A stretch of DNA of 64,000 nucleotides from Klebsiella sp. BIGb0138 (GTDB taxonomy: Bacteria > Pseudomonadota > Gammaproteobacteria > Enterobacterales > Enterobacteriaceae). Shown here piece by piece: positions 1 to 9,115 of the stretch (the stretch's first letter is position 1; each line of letters starts with the position of its first letter). The translations under genes were made by a program, and so were the position numbers. The stretch lies in assembly GCF_004342285.1 (NCBI RefSeq), contig NZ_SMCV01000002.1, positions 62,001-126,000 of the forward strand. Reading direction: 5' to 3'. A model generated the notes under the pieces. That model was not told the DNA's origin. It saw nothing but the letters and a program-made list of their open reading frames with translations, and did no database searches.

Positions 1-32
1 CGCTGTCTGAGAAGTATCACCTGGCCGATTAA
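1..32 (+). CDS. yciN: YciN family protein, C-terminal end only
   Basis: Only the last nine codons and the TAA stop are inside the window. They read LSEKYHLAD, which matches the end of E. coli YciN (LSEKYHLVD), and the position next to a convergent sohB is that of E. coli. YciN is a small protein of about 83 residues without a well-defined role. The call rests on this short tail plus synteny. Confidence 0.8.
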   Translation, partial: LSEKYHLAD

Positions 33-60
33 GCCTTTCAGGTTTACCGGGCCGATTACG

Positions 61-88
61 ACAACGCGAGGCATGAGCCTCGCGTTGT
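61..88. terminator. Bidirectional terminator between yciN and sohB
   Basis: A perfect 12-bp stem (61-72 with 77-88) closes a 4-nt ATGA loop between two convergent genes. On the plus strand it is followed by an AT-rich stretch (ATTATTT). Confidence 0.75.
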
Positions 89-93
89 ATTAT

Positions 94-1140
94 TTACAGC
101 AGCGGCTTTTGCCCCCGCTGCCACCAGCGTAGCAGCAGGCGGTCCGCGCTTTCGGCGGCGCTGCCGGTAAAGCGGTCGAGCATCTTTTTACGCTGCAGAT
201 AACGCACGCCGATCACTTCATGGTTGTCGATCAGGCCGAGGATCAGCTCGTCGCTGGTTTCCACCACATCCACCAGCCCTTTCTCCAGCGCCTGCACGCC
301 ATACCAGTGTTCGCCGGTCGCCACCTGCTCGATATCCAGCGTCGGGCGCATTTGGTGGACGAAATCTTTAAACAAACGGTGAGTGTCGTTGAGGTCTTCG
401 CGGAACTTGCGCCGGCCTTCGTCGGTGTTTTCGCCCAGCATCGTTAAGGTGCGTTTGTACTGACCGGCGGTATGCAGTTCAACATCGATGTCCTTATTCT
501 TCAGGAAACGATGAATGTTGGGGATCTGCGCCACCACGCCGATCGAGCCCAGAATGGCGAACGGCGCGGCGACAATTTTGTTCGCCACGCAGGCCATCAT
601 GTAGCCGCCGCTGGCCGCCACCTTATCCACCGCCACAGTCAGTGGGATCTGCTTATCGCGCAGGCGCTGCAGCTGTGAGGCCGCCAGGCCGTAGCCGTGA
701 ACCACGCCACCGGGGCTTTCCAGCCGCAGAATGACCTGATCGCGCGCTTTCGCCGTTGCCAGCACCGCGGTGATCTCTTCACGTAGGCTGTTGACCTCGT
801 GCGCGTCCATGCTGCCTTTAAAATCCAGCACCCAGGCGCGCGGCTTGCCGTTTGGCTCCGCAGTACCTGACTTCGCCCGCGCTTTTGCCGCTTTCGCCTC
901 CTGCTTGTGCTTTTTCTTTTGCGCTTTGTGCCACTGCTTTTGCTGCGGGCCATCAAGCAGCGCAACCGCCAGCTCTTCACGCATCTCCTTGTATTGCTCG
1001 CTAAGATTGGTCACCCGCAGTTCCCCGCGTTGCTTCTTGCGCTGAGTCAGGTTAACGATAATCGCGGCGATCGCCGCAATTGCGACGACAACTGTCGCGA
1101 TTTTGGCCAAAAACAGGCCATATTGAGCAAGTAATTCCAC
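94..1140 (-). CDS. sohB: Inner-membrane S49 family protease SohB
   Basis: SohB is a membrane-anchored serine peptidase of the signal-peptide-peptidase A (S49) family; in E. coli extra copies suppress loss of DegP. The N-terminus carries one hydrophobic segment (about residues 5-27), followed by a Lys/Ala-rich linker and the peptidase domain. The nucleophile serine lies in the AASGGY motif, and the general-base lysine is probably the one in GQYKRTLT. The reading frame can be extended upstream to 1185, but I chose the GTG at 1140 because AAGGTG lies just ahead of it and the protein then begins VELLAQYGLF, as E. coli SohB does; length 348 residues against 349. It converges on yciN. Confidence 0.93.
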   Translation of the reverse strand: MELLAQYGLFLAKIATVVVAIAAIAAIIVNLTQRKKQRGELRVTNLSEQYKEMREELAVALLDGPQQKQWHKAQKKKHKQEAKAAKARAKSGTAEPNGKPRAWVLDFKGSMDAHEVNSLREEITAVLATAKARDQVILRLESPGGVVHGYGLAASQLQRLRDKQIPLTVAVDKVAASGGYMMACVANKIVAAPFAILGSIGVVAQIPNIHRFLKNKDIDVELHTAGQYKRTLTMLGENTDEGRRKFREDLNDTHRLFKDFVHQMRPTLDIEQVATGEHWYGVQALEKGLVDVVETSDELILGLIDNHEVIGVRYLQRKKMLDRFTGSAAESADRLLLRWWQRGQKPLL

Positions 1141-1393
1141 GTTTTCACCTTGTGCAAACCACTGACGTTGACGCACAGTGTACATCAGCCGTCACAGCGA
1201 AGTCTCTGCGCTTTGTGTCCTGTGCGCAACGCCTTCCGGTTTTTTCAGCGACGATGAAATCGTTGCAAGATATTAATTCCGAAAAGAGTTTCCTTTTCGC
1301 TGATTGCAATACCCGGCTGTTTCAGGCATAAAACGCAAAAGTGAGATACCGAATACAAAGCGTGATCGTCAGCAGGTCACCCAAGGAGTCGCC

Positions 1394-2155
1394 GTGCACT
1401 ATCAACCGCAGAGTCATTTACTCAAAGACCGCATCATCCTGGTTACCGGCGCCAGCGACGGTATCGGCCGTGAAGCCGCGCTGACCTATTCCCGCTACAG
1501 CGCCAGCGTTATCCTGGTCGGCCGTAACGAAGAGAAACTGCGCAACGTCGCGCAAGAAATTCAACAGGACGGCGGGATCCCGGCGACCTGGTTTACCCTC
1601 GATTTGTTAACCTGCACGCCGCAGGAGTGCCAGCAGCTGGCCCAGCAGATAAGCATCCACTACCCGCGCCTCGACGGCGTGCTGCATAACGCTGGCCTGC
1701 TGGGCGACGTCTGTCCGATGGAGCAGCAAAATCCGGAGGTCTGGCAGCAGGTGATGCAGGTCAACGTCAACGGCACCTTTATGCTCACCCAGGCGCTGCT
1801 TCCTTTATTACTCAAATCCGAGTCGGGTTCGCTGGTCTTCACCTCTTCCAGCGTCGGCCGCCAGGGGCGTGCCAACTGGGGAGCCTACGCGGCGTCCAAG
1901 TTCGCCACGGAAGGGATGATGCAGGTGCTGGCTGAAGAGTATCAGAGCCGTCACCTGCGGGTGAACTGCATTAATCCGGGCGGAACGCGAACCAAAATGC
2001 GCGCCGACGCCTTCCCGACGGAAGATCCGCAAAAATTGAAAACCCCCGCCGACATCATGCCGGTTTATCTCTGGCTGATGGGCGATGACAGCCGTCGGAA
2101 GACGGGAATGACCTTCGACGCCCAACCGGGGCGTAAACCAGGAATTGCACAATGA
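1394..2155 (+). CDS. yciK: YciK, short-chain dehydrogenase/reductase family oxidoreductase
   Basis: An SDR-fold protein of 253 residues with the cofactor-binding glycine motif TGASDGIGRE near the N-terminus, NAG at HNAGLLG, and a catalytic Ser / Tyr-x-x-x-Lys set (TSSSVG and YAASK). The physiological substrate is not established. The start is the GTG at 1394, preceded by AAGGAG; it gives HYQPQ at the N-terminus, matching E. coli YciK, whereas an upstream in-frame start would add about 30 unsupported residues. The stop overlaps the btuR start by ATGA, so the two are translationally coupled. Confidence 0.93.
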   Translation: MHYQPQSHLLKDRIILVTGASDGIGREAALTYSRYSASVILVGRNEEKLRNVAQEIQQDGGIPATWFTLDLLTCTPQECQQLAQQISIHYPRLDGVLHNAGLLGDVCPMEQQNPEVWQQVMQVNVNGTFMLTQALLPLLLKSESGSLVFTSSSVGRQGRANWGAYAASKFATEGMMQVLAEEYQSRHLRVNCINPGGTRTKMRADAFPTEDPQKLKTPADIMPVYLWLMGDDSRRKTGMTFDAQPGRKPGIAQ

Positions 2156-2742
2156 GTGATGAACGCTACCGTGAACGCCAGCAGCGGGTAAAAGAGAAAG
2201 TGGACGCCCGGGTGGCGGCAGCGCAGGAAGAACGCGGCATTGTGATCGTTTTCACCGGCAACGGCAAAGGTAAAACCACCGCCGGTTTTGGTACCGTAAC
2301 CCGCGCCATCGGGCATGGCAAGAAAGCGGGCGTTATCCAGTTTATTAAAGGCACCTGGCCCAACGGCGAGCGCAATCTGCTGGAACCGCACGGCGTTGAG
2401 TTTCAGGTCATGGCCACCGGTTTTACCTGGAATACCCAGGATCGTGAAAGCGATACCGCTGCCTGCCTCGCGGTCTGGGAACATGCGCGACGCATGCTGG
2501 CTGACGAGACGCTGGATATGGTCCTGCTCGACGAGCTGACCTATATGGTGGCGTATGACTATTTGCCGCTTGCCGAGGTGCTTTCCGCGCTGCGCAATCG
2601 CCCGGCACAGCAAACGGTGATTATCACCGGGCGCGGCTGCCACCGCGAGCTCATTGAACTGGCGGATACCGTCAGCGAACTGCGGCCGGTGAAGCACGCA
2701 TTCGATGCCGGTATCAAAGCGCAGATGGGGATTGATTACTAA
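2152..2742 (+). CDS. btuR: Cob(I)alamin/cobinamide adenosyltransferase
   Basis: BtuR (CobA type) transfers the 5'-deoxyadenosyl group of ATP to reduced corrinoids, making adenosylcobalamin or its precursors in the cytoplasm. The 196-residue protein has the P-loop VFTGNGKGKTTAGFG, where the family binds ATP in an unusual orientation, and the conserved LLDELTY segment. Length and sequence match the E. coli enzyme. It begins inside the yciK stop (ATGA). Its 3' end overlaps the end of the convergent AraC-family gene by 29 bp, which in E. coli is not there. Confidence 0.96.
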   Translation: MSDERYRERQQRVKEKVDARVAAAQEERGIVIVFTGNGKGKTTAGFGTVTRAIGHGKKAGVIQFIKGTWPNGERNLLEPHGVEFQVMATGFTWNTQDRESDTAACLAVWEHARRMLADETLDMVLLDELTYMVAYDYLPLAEVLSALRNRPAQQTVIITGRGCHRELIELADTVSELRPVKHAFDAGIKAQMGIDY

Positions 2743-3688
2743 GCGCCAGACGCTCGACCAGCGCATGATTGAGCGGCAGACACAGGCAATCCTCGCCTGA
2801 TGCCAGCGCGCTTTGGTGAATATTTTGCCGTGAGACAAAACGCTTGCGGTACTCGGTTGGCGTCATACCGCAGTATTTGTTAAAGGCGGCAATCAGCGAC
2901 TTATGCTCCTGAAAACCGCAGCTATGGCTGATATCGGTGATCGGCGTACGGGTGTCGCGCAACAGCGCCCGCGCCTTATTCAGCCGCACCAGCGTCAGAT
3001 ACTCTTTAAAATTGTGCCGGCTCACCTTCTTGAACAGCCGGGAGAACCACGAATAGCTCATGCCGCTATGGTTGGCGACCTCGCCGAGCGTCAGGGGCCG
3101 GTCAAAGTGCTGGTTAATGAAATCAATCCCTTTTTTGATCATCGCCTCTTCGCGCAGGGAACTCGCCACCTGCGCCGCCGGCTCGCCCGCGCATACCAGC
3201 GCATCCAGCAGCAGGTAGGTCGTCGCGATACGCTGAAACGGCGCAGAGTTATCAACCAGCTGGTTTAATAGTGCGATGAGCCGCCGATGCACCTGGCGAT
3301 CCGCCGGCGTTTGAGAACGCCCCCGGGTACACCAGTTGAGCAGCGGCGCAGGATGCAGTTGATCAAACAGCCCGGGAGAAAACTGAACCGTCACCAGCGA
3401 GCTGGCCGCCTCTTCCGCGCACAGCGAATGCACCGCTTCAGCATTGATATACAGCATCTCGCCCTGAACCAGCTCCACGCTCTGCTGACCGATAGCGATA
3501 GAAAAGCGCCCCGACAGGACGGCGATCAGTTCCGGCGCGGGGTGCCAGTGAGGCTCGCAGTAGCGTACCTCAGCGGCAAAGGCGTTGAGCTTTTCCGCAT
3601 CGAAGGCGATCAGCTCATAGCCGCTGCTCACCGTATGCCGCCCGGTCTCTGTCGCCGGCCGAGGATGGGTGACGGAAAATGGAAACAT
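2714..3688 (-). CDS. AraC-family transcriptional regulator of the beta-glucoside cluster
   Basis: This 324-residue protein has an N-terminal cupin sugar-sensing half (about residues 25-130, with the metal/ligand-pocket-like stretch PHWHPAPEL) and a C-terminal AraC double helix-turn-helix (about residues 185-285: LGEVANHSGMSYSWFSRLFK, then ITDISHSCGFQEHKS). It is the last of three same-strand genes, 24 bp after the GH3 gene, so it is probably the local activator. Its C-terminal codons run 29 bp into the 3' end of btuR on the opposite strand. The inducer is unknown. Confidence 0.85.
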   Translation of the reverse strand: MFPFSVTHPRPATETGRHTVSSGYELIAFDAEKLNAFAAEVRYCEPHWHPAPELIAVLSGRFSIAIGQQSVELVQGEMLYINAEAVHSLCAEEAASSLVTVQFSPGLFDQLHPAPLLNWCTRGRSQTPADRQVHRRLIALLNQLVDNSAPFQRIATTYLLLDALVCAGEPAAQVASSLREEAMIKKGIDFINQHFDRPLTLGEVANHSGMSYSWFSRLFKKVSRHNFKEYLTLVRLNKARALLRDTRTPITDISHSCGFQEHKSLIAAFNKYCGMTPTEYRKRFVSRQNIHQSALASGEDCLCLPLNHALVERLALSNQSPSAL

Positions 3689-3712
3689 GCGTAATCTCCT
3701 GGCGCGGGACGA

Positions 3713-6064
3713 TTATTCACGCCCGGCAAGTACGGTATTCAGTTCATCGCGATCGATATCAAGCGCTAAAAACTCCGTCAGCGCAATCAACAGCCCGCAG
3801 AACAGATCCGGCGCCAGCTGGATCAGCCGTTCGCGGATCTGCGCCGGCGGCAGCTGGCTCTTGCGGGCGATCAGCGCCACCACCCGACTCAGCGCTTCGG
3901 GCTGCAGAATCAGCTGCTGCAGCGAATTGTCGTCACGCAGAGGCGCATAGCGAGGCGGGCAATCCACCGTCAGCGGCGCCCCCAGCGTCAGATCGCGCGA
4001 GGAGCTCCCCACCCGAATCTGCCAGATCCCCGGCGTAATCACCCAGTCCGCAAGGCCCGGATGATAACAGGCCAGTTCGCTGACCGGTAGCCGCAGGCTG
4101 ACGCGGCGGGTTTCGCCAGCGGCCAGCGCCACTTTTGTAAACGCTTTAAGCGCCTGTTCTTCGCGAATCAGCTCCCCGGACGGCGCGCTAACGTACAGTT
4201 GTACAATCTCCTTGCCCTCGCGATCGCCGCGGTTAGTCAGATCGAAAGAGACGGTCAGCGTCTCGCCCTCCCCGAGCCGTGACGCAGAGAGCTGCAGCGC
4301 GCTGTAGGTAAACCGGGTATAGCTTAAGCCAAAACCAAACGGGAACAGCGGCGTCAGGCGACGTTTATCATAATAGCGATAGCCGACGAAGAGTCCTTCA
4401 CCATAGTGATGGCGCAGGTTTTCCCCCGGATAATTGAGCCAGGCGGGTGTCTCTTCGAGGGCGTTCGGCACCGTCACCGTCAGTTTACCGCACGGGTTGC
4501 GCTTGCCGAACAGAATTTCCGCCACGGCTCGCCCCATTCCCTGCCCGGCGAAGAAGGTTTCCAGCAGCGCTTTACACCCGGGAAGCCAGGGCATCACTAC
4601 CGCATCGCTGTTCGCCAGCACCACCACCACATTGGGCTGCACCGCCGCCACTTCGCGAATCAGCTGTTCATGTACCGCAAGGATATTCAGATCGTGACGA
4701 TCGCCGTTCTCGCCATCTTCACCGACGGCGGTGCTGACGAAGATAACCGCCACGTCCGCCTCCTGAGCCACCGCTCGCGCTTCGGCCAGCGCCTGCTGAC
4801 AGCTTTGCATATCATCCGGGGCGCCAATCGCCCAGCTCACGTTAAAATCATCCCCGGCGAGATCGAAAATTTCATCAAGCGGACGATCGAGTAAATAAGG
4901 AACCGTTGTGGCACAGCCAGACCCCTGAATCACCGGCTCCTGCGCCGGCTTGCCCAGCACCGCAATCCGCCGGGTGCGTTCCGCCCGCAGCGGCAGCAGG
5001 TTATCGTCATTCTTCAGCAACACGATAGATTCAGCCGCCAGCTGCTGCGCCAGCGCGTGATGAGCCGGGAAATCCGCCTCGGTTTCCGGGCGGCGATGGC
5101 GCTGAACCTTCTCCAGCAGCGCCAGCATCCGCTGGCAGGCGCGGTCAACGACGGCCATCGGCACCTCGCCAGCCTCAATAGCCGCCAGCAGCGTCTGCTT
5201 GTCGCGACGGGTTTCCGGCATCGCCAGATCGTTGCCTGCCAGCAGCGATGCCGGACGGTCCTTAATACCGTACCAGTCGGACATGACCAGACCGTCATAG
5301 CCCCATTCATCACGCAGAACCTGGGTCAGTAAAAAGGGATCCTGCGAGGTCTGTACGCCATTCAGACGGTTGTAGGAAGACATGACCGTCCACGGTTGAG
5401 ATTTCGCTATCGCCCGCTGGAAGCCGGCAAGGTAGATTTCACGTAGCGCCCGCTCCTCGATGATGGAATCCATTTCCGTACGCCGGTATTCCGAATTATT
5501 GGCCGCAAAATGTTTCAGACTGGCGCCGACCCCTTCCTGCTGCAGGCCGTTGATTAACGCCGCGGCAATATCCCCGCTGACTACCGGGTCCTCGGCATAG
5601 TATTCGTAGCCTCGTCCGGCCAGCGGCGTACGGCGGATATTGATGCCCGGCCCCAGTAAAATGCCGACGCCCATCTGCTGACATTCGCGCCCGAGCGCCT
5701 GCCCCATCTGATAAACCAGCTCCACGTCCCAGCAGCAGGCCAGGCTGGAACCATTGGGAAAACAGGTCGCCGGTAGCGAGGCGCTGAACAGGGCTTCACT
5801 GCCGCCCTTCGCCGCAGGTTCTTCCACGCAGGCCTGGTCGGCGGTCTGGGTGATCACCGAGATAAAGTCGTCCATGCTCCATTTTTCATCACCGTCTATT
5901 TGCGCGCTGCTGTAGCGCACGCCGTAGGTGCCATCGGTCATCACGATGTCGGCAATACCATGCTGCGCTAACGAAGCGGTGCGCCACAGGCCGCTGCCGG
6001 TCAACAGCGCGACCTTTTCTTCTGCGCTCATCGCGGCAAGAAGGGGGTTAAATTCGGTATTCAT
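3713..6064 (-). CDS. Glycoside hydrolase family 3 beta-glucosidase
   Basis: A 783-residue GH3 enzyme expected to cleave terminal beta-linked glucose or xylose units. The order is the GH3 N-terminal TIM-barrel-like domain (about 1-310), the GH3 C-terminal domain (about 365-600) and a fibronectin-III-like domain (about 645-715). The catalytic nucleophile is Asp263 in VMSDWYG. There is no signal peptide, so it acts in the cytoplasm on imported oligosaccharides or glycosides. It lies 18 bp after the transporter gene and 24 bp before the regulator gene, an operon-like arrangement. Exact substrate preference (cellobiose, aryl glucosides, xylosides) cannot be read from the sequence. Confidence 0.9.
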   Translation of the reverse strand: MNTEFNPLLAAMSAEEKVALLTGSGLWRTASLAQHGIADIVMTDGTYGVRYSSAQIDGDEKWSMDDFISVITQTADQACVEEPAAKGGSEALFSASLPATCFPNGSSLACCWDVELVYQMGQALGRECQQMGVGILLGPGINIRRTPLAGRGYEYYAEDPVVSGDIAAALINGLQQEGVGASLKHFAANNSEYRRTEMDSIIEERALREIYLAGFQRAIAKSQPWTVMSSYNRLNGVQTSQDPFLLTQVLRDEWGYDGLVMSDWYGIKDRPASLLAGNDLAMPETRRDKQTLLAAIEAGEVPMAVVDRACQRMLALLEKVQRHRRPETEADFPAHHALAQQLAAESIVLLKNDDNLLPLRAERTRRIAVLGKPAQEPVIQGSGCATTVPYLLDRPLDEIFDLAGDDFNVSWAIGAPDDMQSCQQALAEARAVAQEADVAVIFVSTAVGEDGENGDRHDLNILAVHEQLIREVAAVQPNVVVVLANSDAVVMPWLPGCKALLETFFAGQGMGRAVAEILFGKRNPCGKLTVTVPNALEETPAWLNYPGENLRHHYGEGLFVGYRYYDKRRLTPLFPFGFGLSYTRFTYSALQLSASRLGEGETLTVSFDLTNRGDREGKEIVQLYVSAPSGELIREEQALKAFTKVALAAGETRRVSLRLPVSELACYHPGLADWVITPGIWQIRVGSSSRDLTLGAPLTVDCPPRYAPLRDDNSLQQLILQPEALSRVVALIARKSQLPPAQIRERLIQLAPDLFCGLLIALTEFLALDIDRDELNTVLAGRE

Positions 6065-6082
6065 CTCTCTGACTCCCTGCGG

Positions 6083-7444
6083 CTAAAGCGCATTCTGCTT
6101 ACGCAGGCTAATTTTCTGAACAATGTCACGATAGGTTTTTTCATCCAGCGAATAGCACGCGACAAATATCGCGCTAATCGCAAACATCGCGCCCGGGAAT
6201 AAGGTCATCAGAATATTAATCCCGTTAATTGCGCCGGCGGTAATGTTCCCCGCATCATAATGGTAGTAGTCCAGCAGCCAGCCTGCACAGCCGCCGCCAA
6301 TGGCCATCGCGATTTTGGTAATAAAATTAAAGAAGCCATAGATAGCCCCTTCCGTACGTACCCCGTGGTGCCATTCGGCATATTCTACGGTATCGGCAAT
6401 CATCGTCCACATGGCCACAAACCCCATCCCCAGAGTAATACTGTAGAGACACACCCCGGTCATAATTAGCCACAGATTATGGCCCGCGACAAAATACTGC
6501 ATCAGCACGCCCAGCACGCCTATCAGTAAGGCCACCAGGGCCATTTTCTTTTTCCCCATCAGGGCAATCGCTTTTTCTGAAACCACCGTTCCGACAATAT
6601 AAGCCGCAGACTGAATCATAAAGAACGTTGCGGTATAGCCTTCATGACCAATGATGTATTTAATAAAATAGATAGCAATCGCCATCCACACGGTGTAGGC
6701 AATATAGAAAAATACGGTAAATAGCGACAGATTAAGCAGCGGGGCATTACCCATCACCGCCCGCAGCATTTCACGCAGCGTCGGAGCGGCCATCTCCTCC
6801 TCTTCGCCCACCCGCTCTGTCGTCATCCCGAAGCAGGCGAGGAACAGAAAGGTCGCCAGCAGCGCAAAACAGGAGACGGCGAAGACGTAGCCTGCCTGCT
6901 TATCAGTAAACGGTGAAATCAGTATGTCGGCAGTGGTTGAGACAATTAAATAGCCGACAATAGCCAGCACAAACCGATATACCGACAGCGATGAACGGGA
7001 AGCTTCGTGCTGGGTCAGGCGATTGGTCAGCGCCGAATAAGGGGTATTCACTGCCGTATATGCCAGGCAATACAGCGTATAAGAGATCAGCGCAAAATAA
7101 AATTTTGCCTCACCGCCTACCGGCACAAAACACAAGACGGTTAACAAGCCTAATGGTAGCGAACCATAGAATAACCAGGGACGCAACTTGCCATATCGGC
7201 TGTGGGTTTTATCAATAGCAAAGCCGATCGCAATATTAAAGACCGCATCAATAACCCGGGCTATAACAAATATCAGGCTAGCCTGTACCGCACTGATACC
7301 GTAAATATTGGTATAAAAAAAGAGTAAAAACAGAGAGACAAAGCCGAAAGATAAATTTGAGGCAAAGTCACCAAAGCCATAACCTATTTTCTCTTTGACG
7401 CCGATAACCACATAGCTTGCCGATAGTTTTCCTGCTGTATCCAT
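6083..7444 (-). CDS. GPH-family sugar:cation symporter
   Basis: A 453-residue integral membrane protein with about 12 hydrophobic segments, of the glycoside-pentoside-hexuronide:cation symporter family (MelB/UidB/YicJ type). The N-terminal KEKIGYGFGDFASN and the loop DKTHSRYGKLRPW are typical family signatures. It is the first gene of the transporter, GH3, AraC unit and presumably imports the glycoside that the GH3 enzyme cleaves. A perfect CRP site lies about 110 bp upstream. The substrate is inferred from the neighbour, not from the transporter itself. Confidence 0.9.
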   Translation of the reverse strand: MDTAGKLSASYVVIGVKEKIGYGFGDFASNLSFGFVSLFLLFFYTNIYGISAVQASLIFVIARVIDAVFNIAIGFAIDKTHSRYGKLRPWLFYGSLPLGLLTVLCFVPVGGEAKFYFALISYTLYCLAYTAVNTPYSALTNRLTQHEASRSSLSVYRFVLAIVGYLIVSTTADILISPFTDKQAGYVFAVSCFALLATFLFLACFGMTTERVGEEEEMAAPTLREMLRAVMGNAPLLNLSLFTVFFYIAYTVWMAIAIYFIKYIIGHEGYTATFFMIQSAAYIVGTVVSEKAIALMGKKKMALVALLIGVLGVLMQYFVAGHNLWLIMTGVCLYSITLGMGFVAMWTMIADTVEYAEWHHGVRTEGAIYGFFNFITKIAMAIGGGCAGWLLDYYHYDAGNITAGAINGINILMTLFPGAMFAISAIFVACYSLDEKTYRDIVQKISLRKQNAL

Positions 7445-7477
7445 TTTTGGCGACCTGTTTTGTAATCAGTGGCGACA

Positions 7478-7483
7478 GTATAT
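7478..7483 (-). promoter_or_regulatory. Putative -10 element of the glycoside operon
   Basis: On the minus strand TATACT lies about 34 bp upstream of the transporter start. The start point would then fall near 7471, about 90 bp from the CRP site centre, a distance at which class I CRP activation is known. No clear -35 is visible, as expected of a CRP-dependent promoter. Confidence 0.4.
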
Positions 7484-7552
7484 GGCGTTAGCGGAAACCG
7501 CACTTTGCGTTATTTGTCCGGGCGTTTCCTGTTTTTTGTCTTTATGCAGAAG

Positions 7553-7568
7553 TGTGAAAAGAATCACA
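7553..7568. promoter_or_regulatory. CRP-cAMP binding site for the glycoside operon
   Basis: TGTGA-N6-TCACA matches the CRP consensus core at every specified position. It sits in the gap between rluB and the GPH transporter gene, upstream of the latter, which fits catabolite-controlled expression of a sugar-use operon. Confidence 0.8.
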
Positions 7569-7590
7569 TGTAAGGAAGGTAGCGCAGAGA

Positions 7591-7615
7591 AATCCGGCGG
7601 GAACCCCGCCGGATT
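7591..7615 (-). terminator. rluB terminator
   Basis: An 11-bp perfect stem (7591-7601 with 7605-7615) with a 3-nt loop starts 9 bp beyond the rluB stop. On the minus strand it is followed by TTCTCT, a weak U tract. Confidence 0.65.
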
Positions 7616-7623
7616 TAATAAGA

Positions 7624-8505
7624 TTAGCCGTTGCTACGGCTGCCGCCCGAACGGCGGTTGTTGCTGTTCCCCACCTGGGAATGGCGTTTCACCGCACGGC
7701 GAATCTGATTCGCCTTCATCCGGCGGCGATCTTTCTCTACCGCGACCTTAGAGGTAGTTTCCGCAGGCAGTTCAACCAGCTCACGCAGGTAGTTGGTTTG
7801 CGCCAGATCCAGCTCGGTATAGCCGCCGCGAGGCAGGCCTTTCGGCAACGGAATATCGCCGTAGCGGACGCGGATCAGGCGGCTGACCTGAACGCCGACC
7901 GCTTCCCACAGGCGACGGACTTCACGGTTGCGCCCTTCGGTCAGCGTCACGTTGTACCACTGGTTAATCCCTTCACCACCGGCAAATTTAATGGTTTTGA
8001 ACGCCGCCGGGCCATCTTCCAGCTGCACGCCGCGTGACAGCTGACGCAGTTTGTCATCATCCACCTGGCCGAACACGCGCACGGCGTATTCACGCTCAAC
8101 TTCACGGCTCGGGTGCATCAGACGGTTAGCCAGTTCACCATCGGTGGTAAACAGCAGCAGGCCACAGGTGTTGACGTCCAGACGCCCCACCGCAATCCAG
8201 CGCGCGCCGCGCAGTTTCGGCAAACGGTCAAACACCGTCGGGCGGCCTTCCGGATCGTTACGGGTACAGAGCTCGCCTTCCGGCTTGTAGTACGCCAGCA
8301 CGCGGCAAATCTGCTCGGCAGACTCTTTCACCGAAATCAGATGACCATCGATACGAATTTTTAAACCAGCCACGATCTCTACGCGATCGCCGAGGGTGGC
8401 GATTTTACCATCGACGCTGACGCGACCAGCTTCGATTTTAGCTTCAATTTCACGGCGGGAGCCGTGGCCGGCGCGAGCCAGCACTTTCTGTAATTTCTCG
8501 CTCAT
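7624..8505 (-). CDS. rluB: 23S rRNA pseudouridine(2605) synthase
   Basis: RluB converts U2605 of 23S rRNA to pseudouridine. The 293-residue protein has an N-terminal S4 RNA-binding domain (about 1-60, [21 protein letters not shown]) and the RsuA/RluB catalytic domain with the aspartate motif [14 protein letters not shown]. The C-terminus ends in a basic, Arg/Asn/Gly/Ser-rich tail, as in other enterobacterial RluB proteins. In E. coli it lies between yciO and btuR; here its neighbours on both sides have been separated by inserted material (the scar at 8607-9115 and the glycoside cluster). Confidence 0.95.
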   Translation of the reverse strand: MSEKLQKVLARAGHGSRREIEAKIEAGRVSVDGKIATLGDRVEIVAGLKIRIDGHLISVKESAEQICRVLAYYKPEGELCTRNDPEGRPTVFDRLPKLRGARWIAVGRLDVNTCGLLLFTTDGELANRLMHPSREVEREYAVRVFGQVDDDKLRQLSRGVQLEDGPAAFKTIKFAGGEGINQWYNVTLTEGRNREVRRLWEAVGVQVSRLIRVRYGDIPLPKGLPRGGYTELDLAQTNYLRELVELPAETTSKVAVEKDRRRMKANQIRRAVKRHSQVGNSNNRRSGGSRSNG

Positions 8506-8606
8506 TGAGCTTCCTTAAGGTGTCGCCTTCCCAGGCGTCTGGTATGCATTCAAAAACAACGAGTTAGCTTGAACTTAAACTTAACTCACTGATCTGTAAC
8601 TATTTC

Positions 8607-8965
8607 ATGGTACACAGTATGGCAAACAACGTGTCACACAAGCTGTCACACACTATGATTCGTGGGCGCACATACTACACGAATTTTAGACTAAATGATT
8701 CAACTAGTTTTGTACGTCTGAGTCTCGGTACTGACAGTCAAAAACAAGCTGGAGTGATCATAAATCAGATCCGCCCGTATATCCCTCTCGTGCAGAACGG
8801 GACTATGGATATTGAGGAATTTAAGAGAAAGATACAGGGCTACCGCACCGCCACTAAACAGGGCTTTGCTCACTACCTGCGACGTGCCCTTGAAAGCGAT
8901 GTCGAGGTGATACAAAGCGCGGCTAAAATTGTCACACCACATGATGACAATCATGATGGCTATGT
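8607..8965 (+). pseudogene. N-terminal fragment of a phage-type tyrosine integrase
   Basis: The reading frame opening at 8607 encodes the SAM-like N-terminal region of a tyrosine recombinase: a YYTNFRLN strand pair followed by FVRLSLGTDSQKQAG and helices through about residue 105. The catalytic domain with its Arg/His/Arg/Tyr residues is absent. From about 8966 the DNA instead encodes a ProW-like permease in a different frame, so the nominal 131-residue frame runs across a deletion junction. It is a remnant left by loss of an integrated element. The exact junction base is not determined. Confidence 0.7.
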
Positions 8966-9115
8966 CGATTCGGGGCCGGCGGGCTGGGTAACGAGATTTT
9001 GAGCAGTACTCAACAGCCGGAAATTGGCACTGGCCTACAGAGTGGTTTCGTGGTGGTGCTGATTGCCATCCTGCTGGATCGGCTGTCGGCAAGCTTTGCA
9101 GGACGCGACGCCCCC
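8966..9115 (+). pseudogene. C-terminal fragment of a ProW-type glycine betaine ABC permease
   Basis: In the frame containing position 8999 the translation reads GAGLGNEILSSTQQPEIG, then a hydrophobic helix and LLDRLSASFAGRD. This follows the pattern of the last transmembrane helix of ProW/OpuAB-type permeases (GLG..VL, then a helix, then LDRL....GRD in E. coli ProW). No start, no upstream permease body and no ATPase or binding-protein gene is present. The fragment abuts the integrase remnant directly, which marks a deletion endpoint. Sequence beyond about 9115 to 9250 is not recognisable. Confidence 0.65.
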
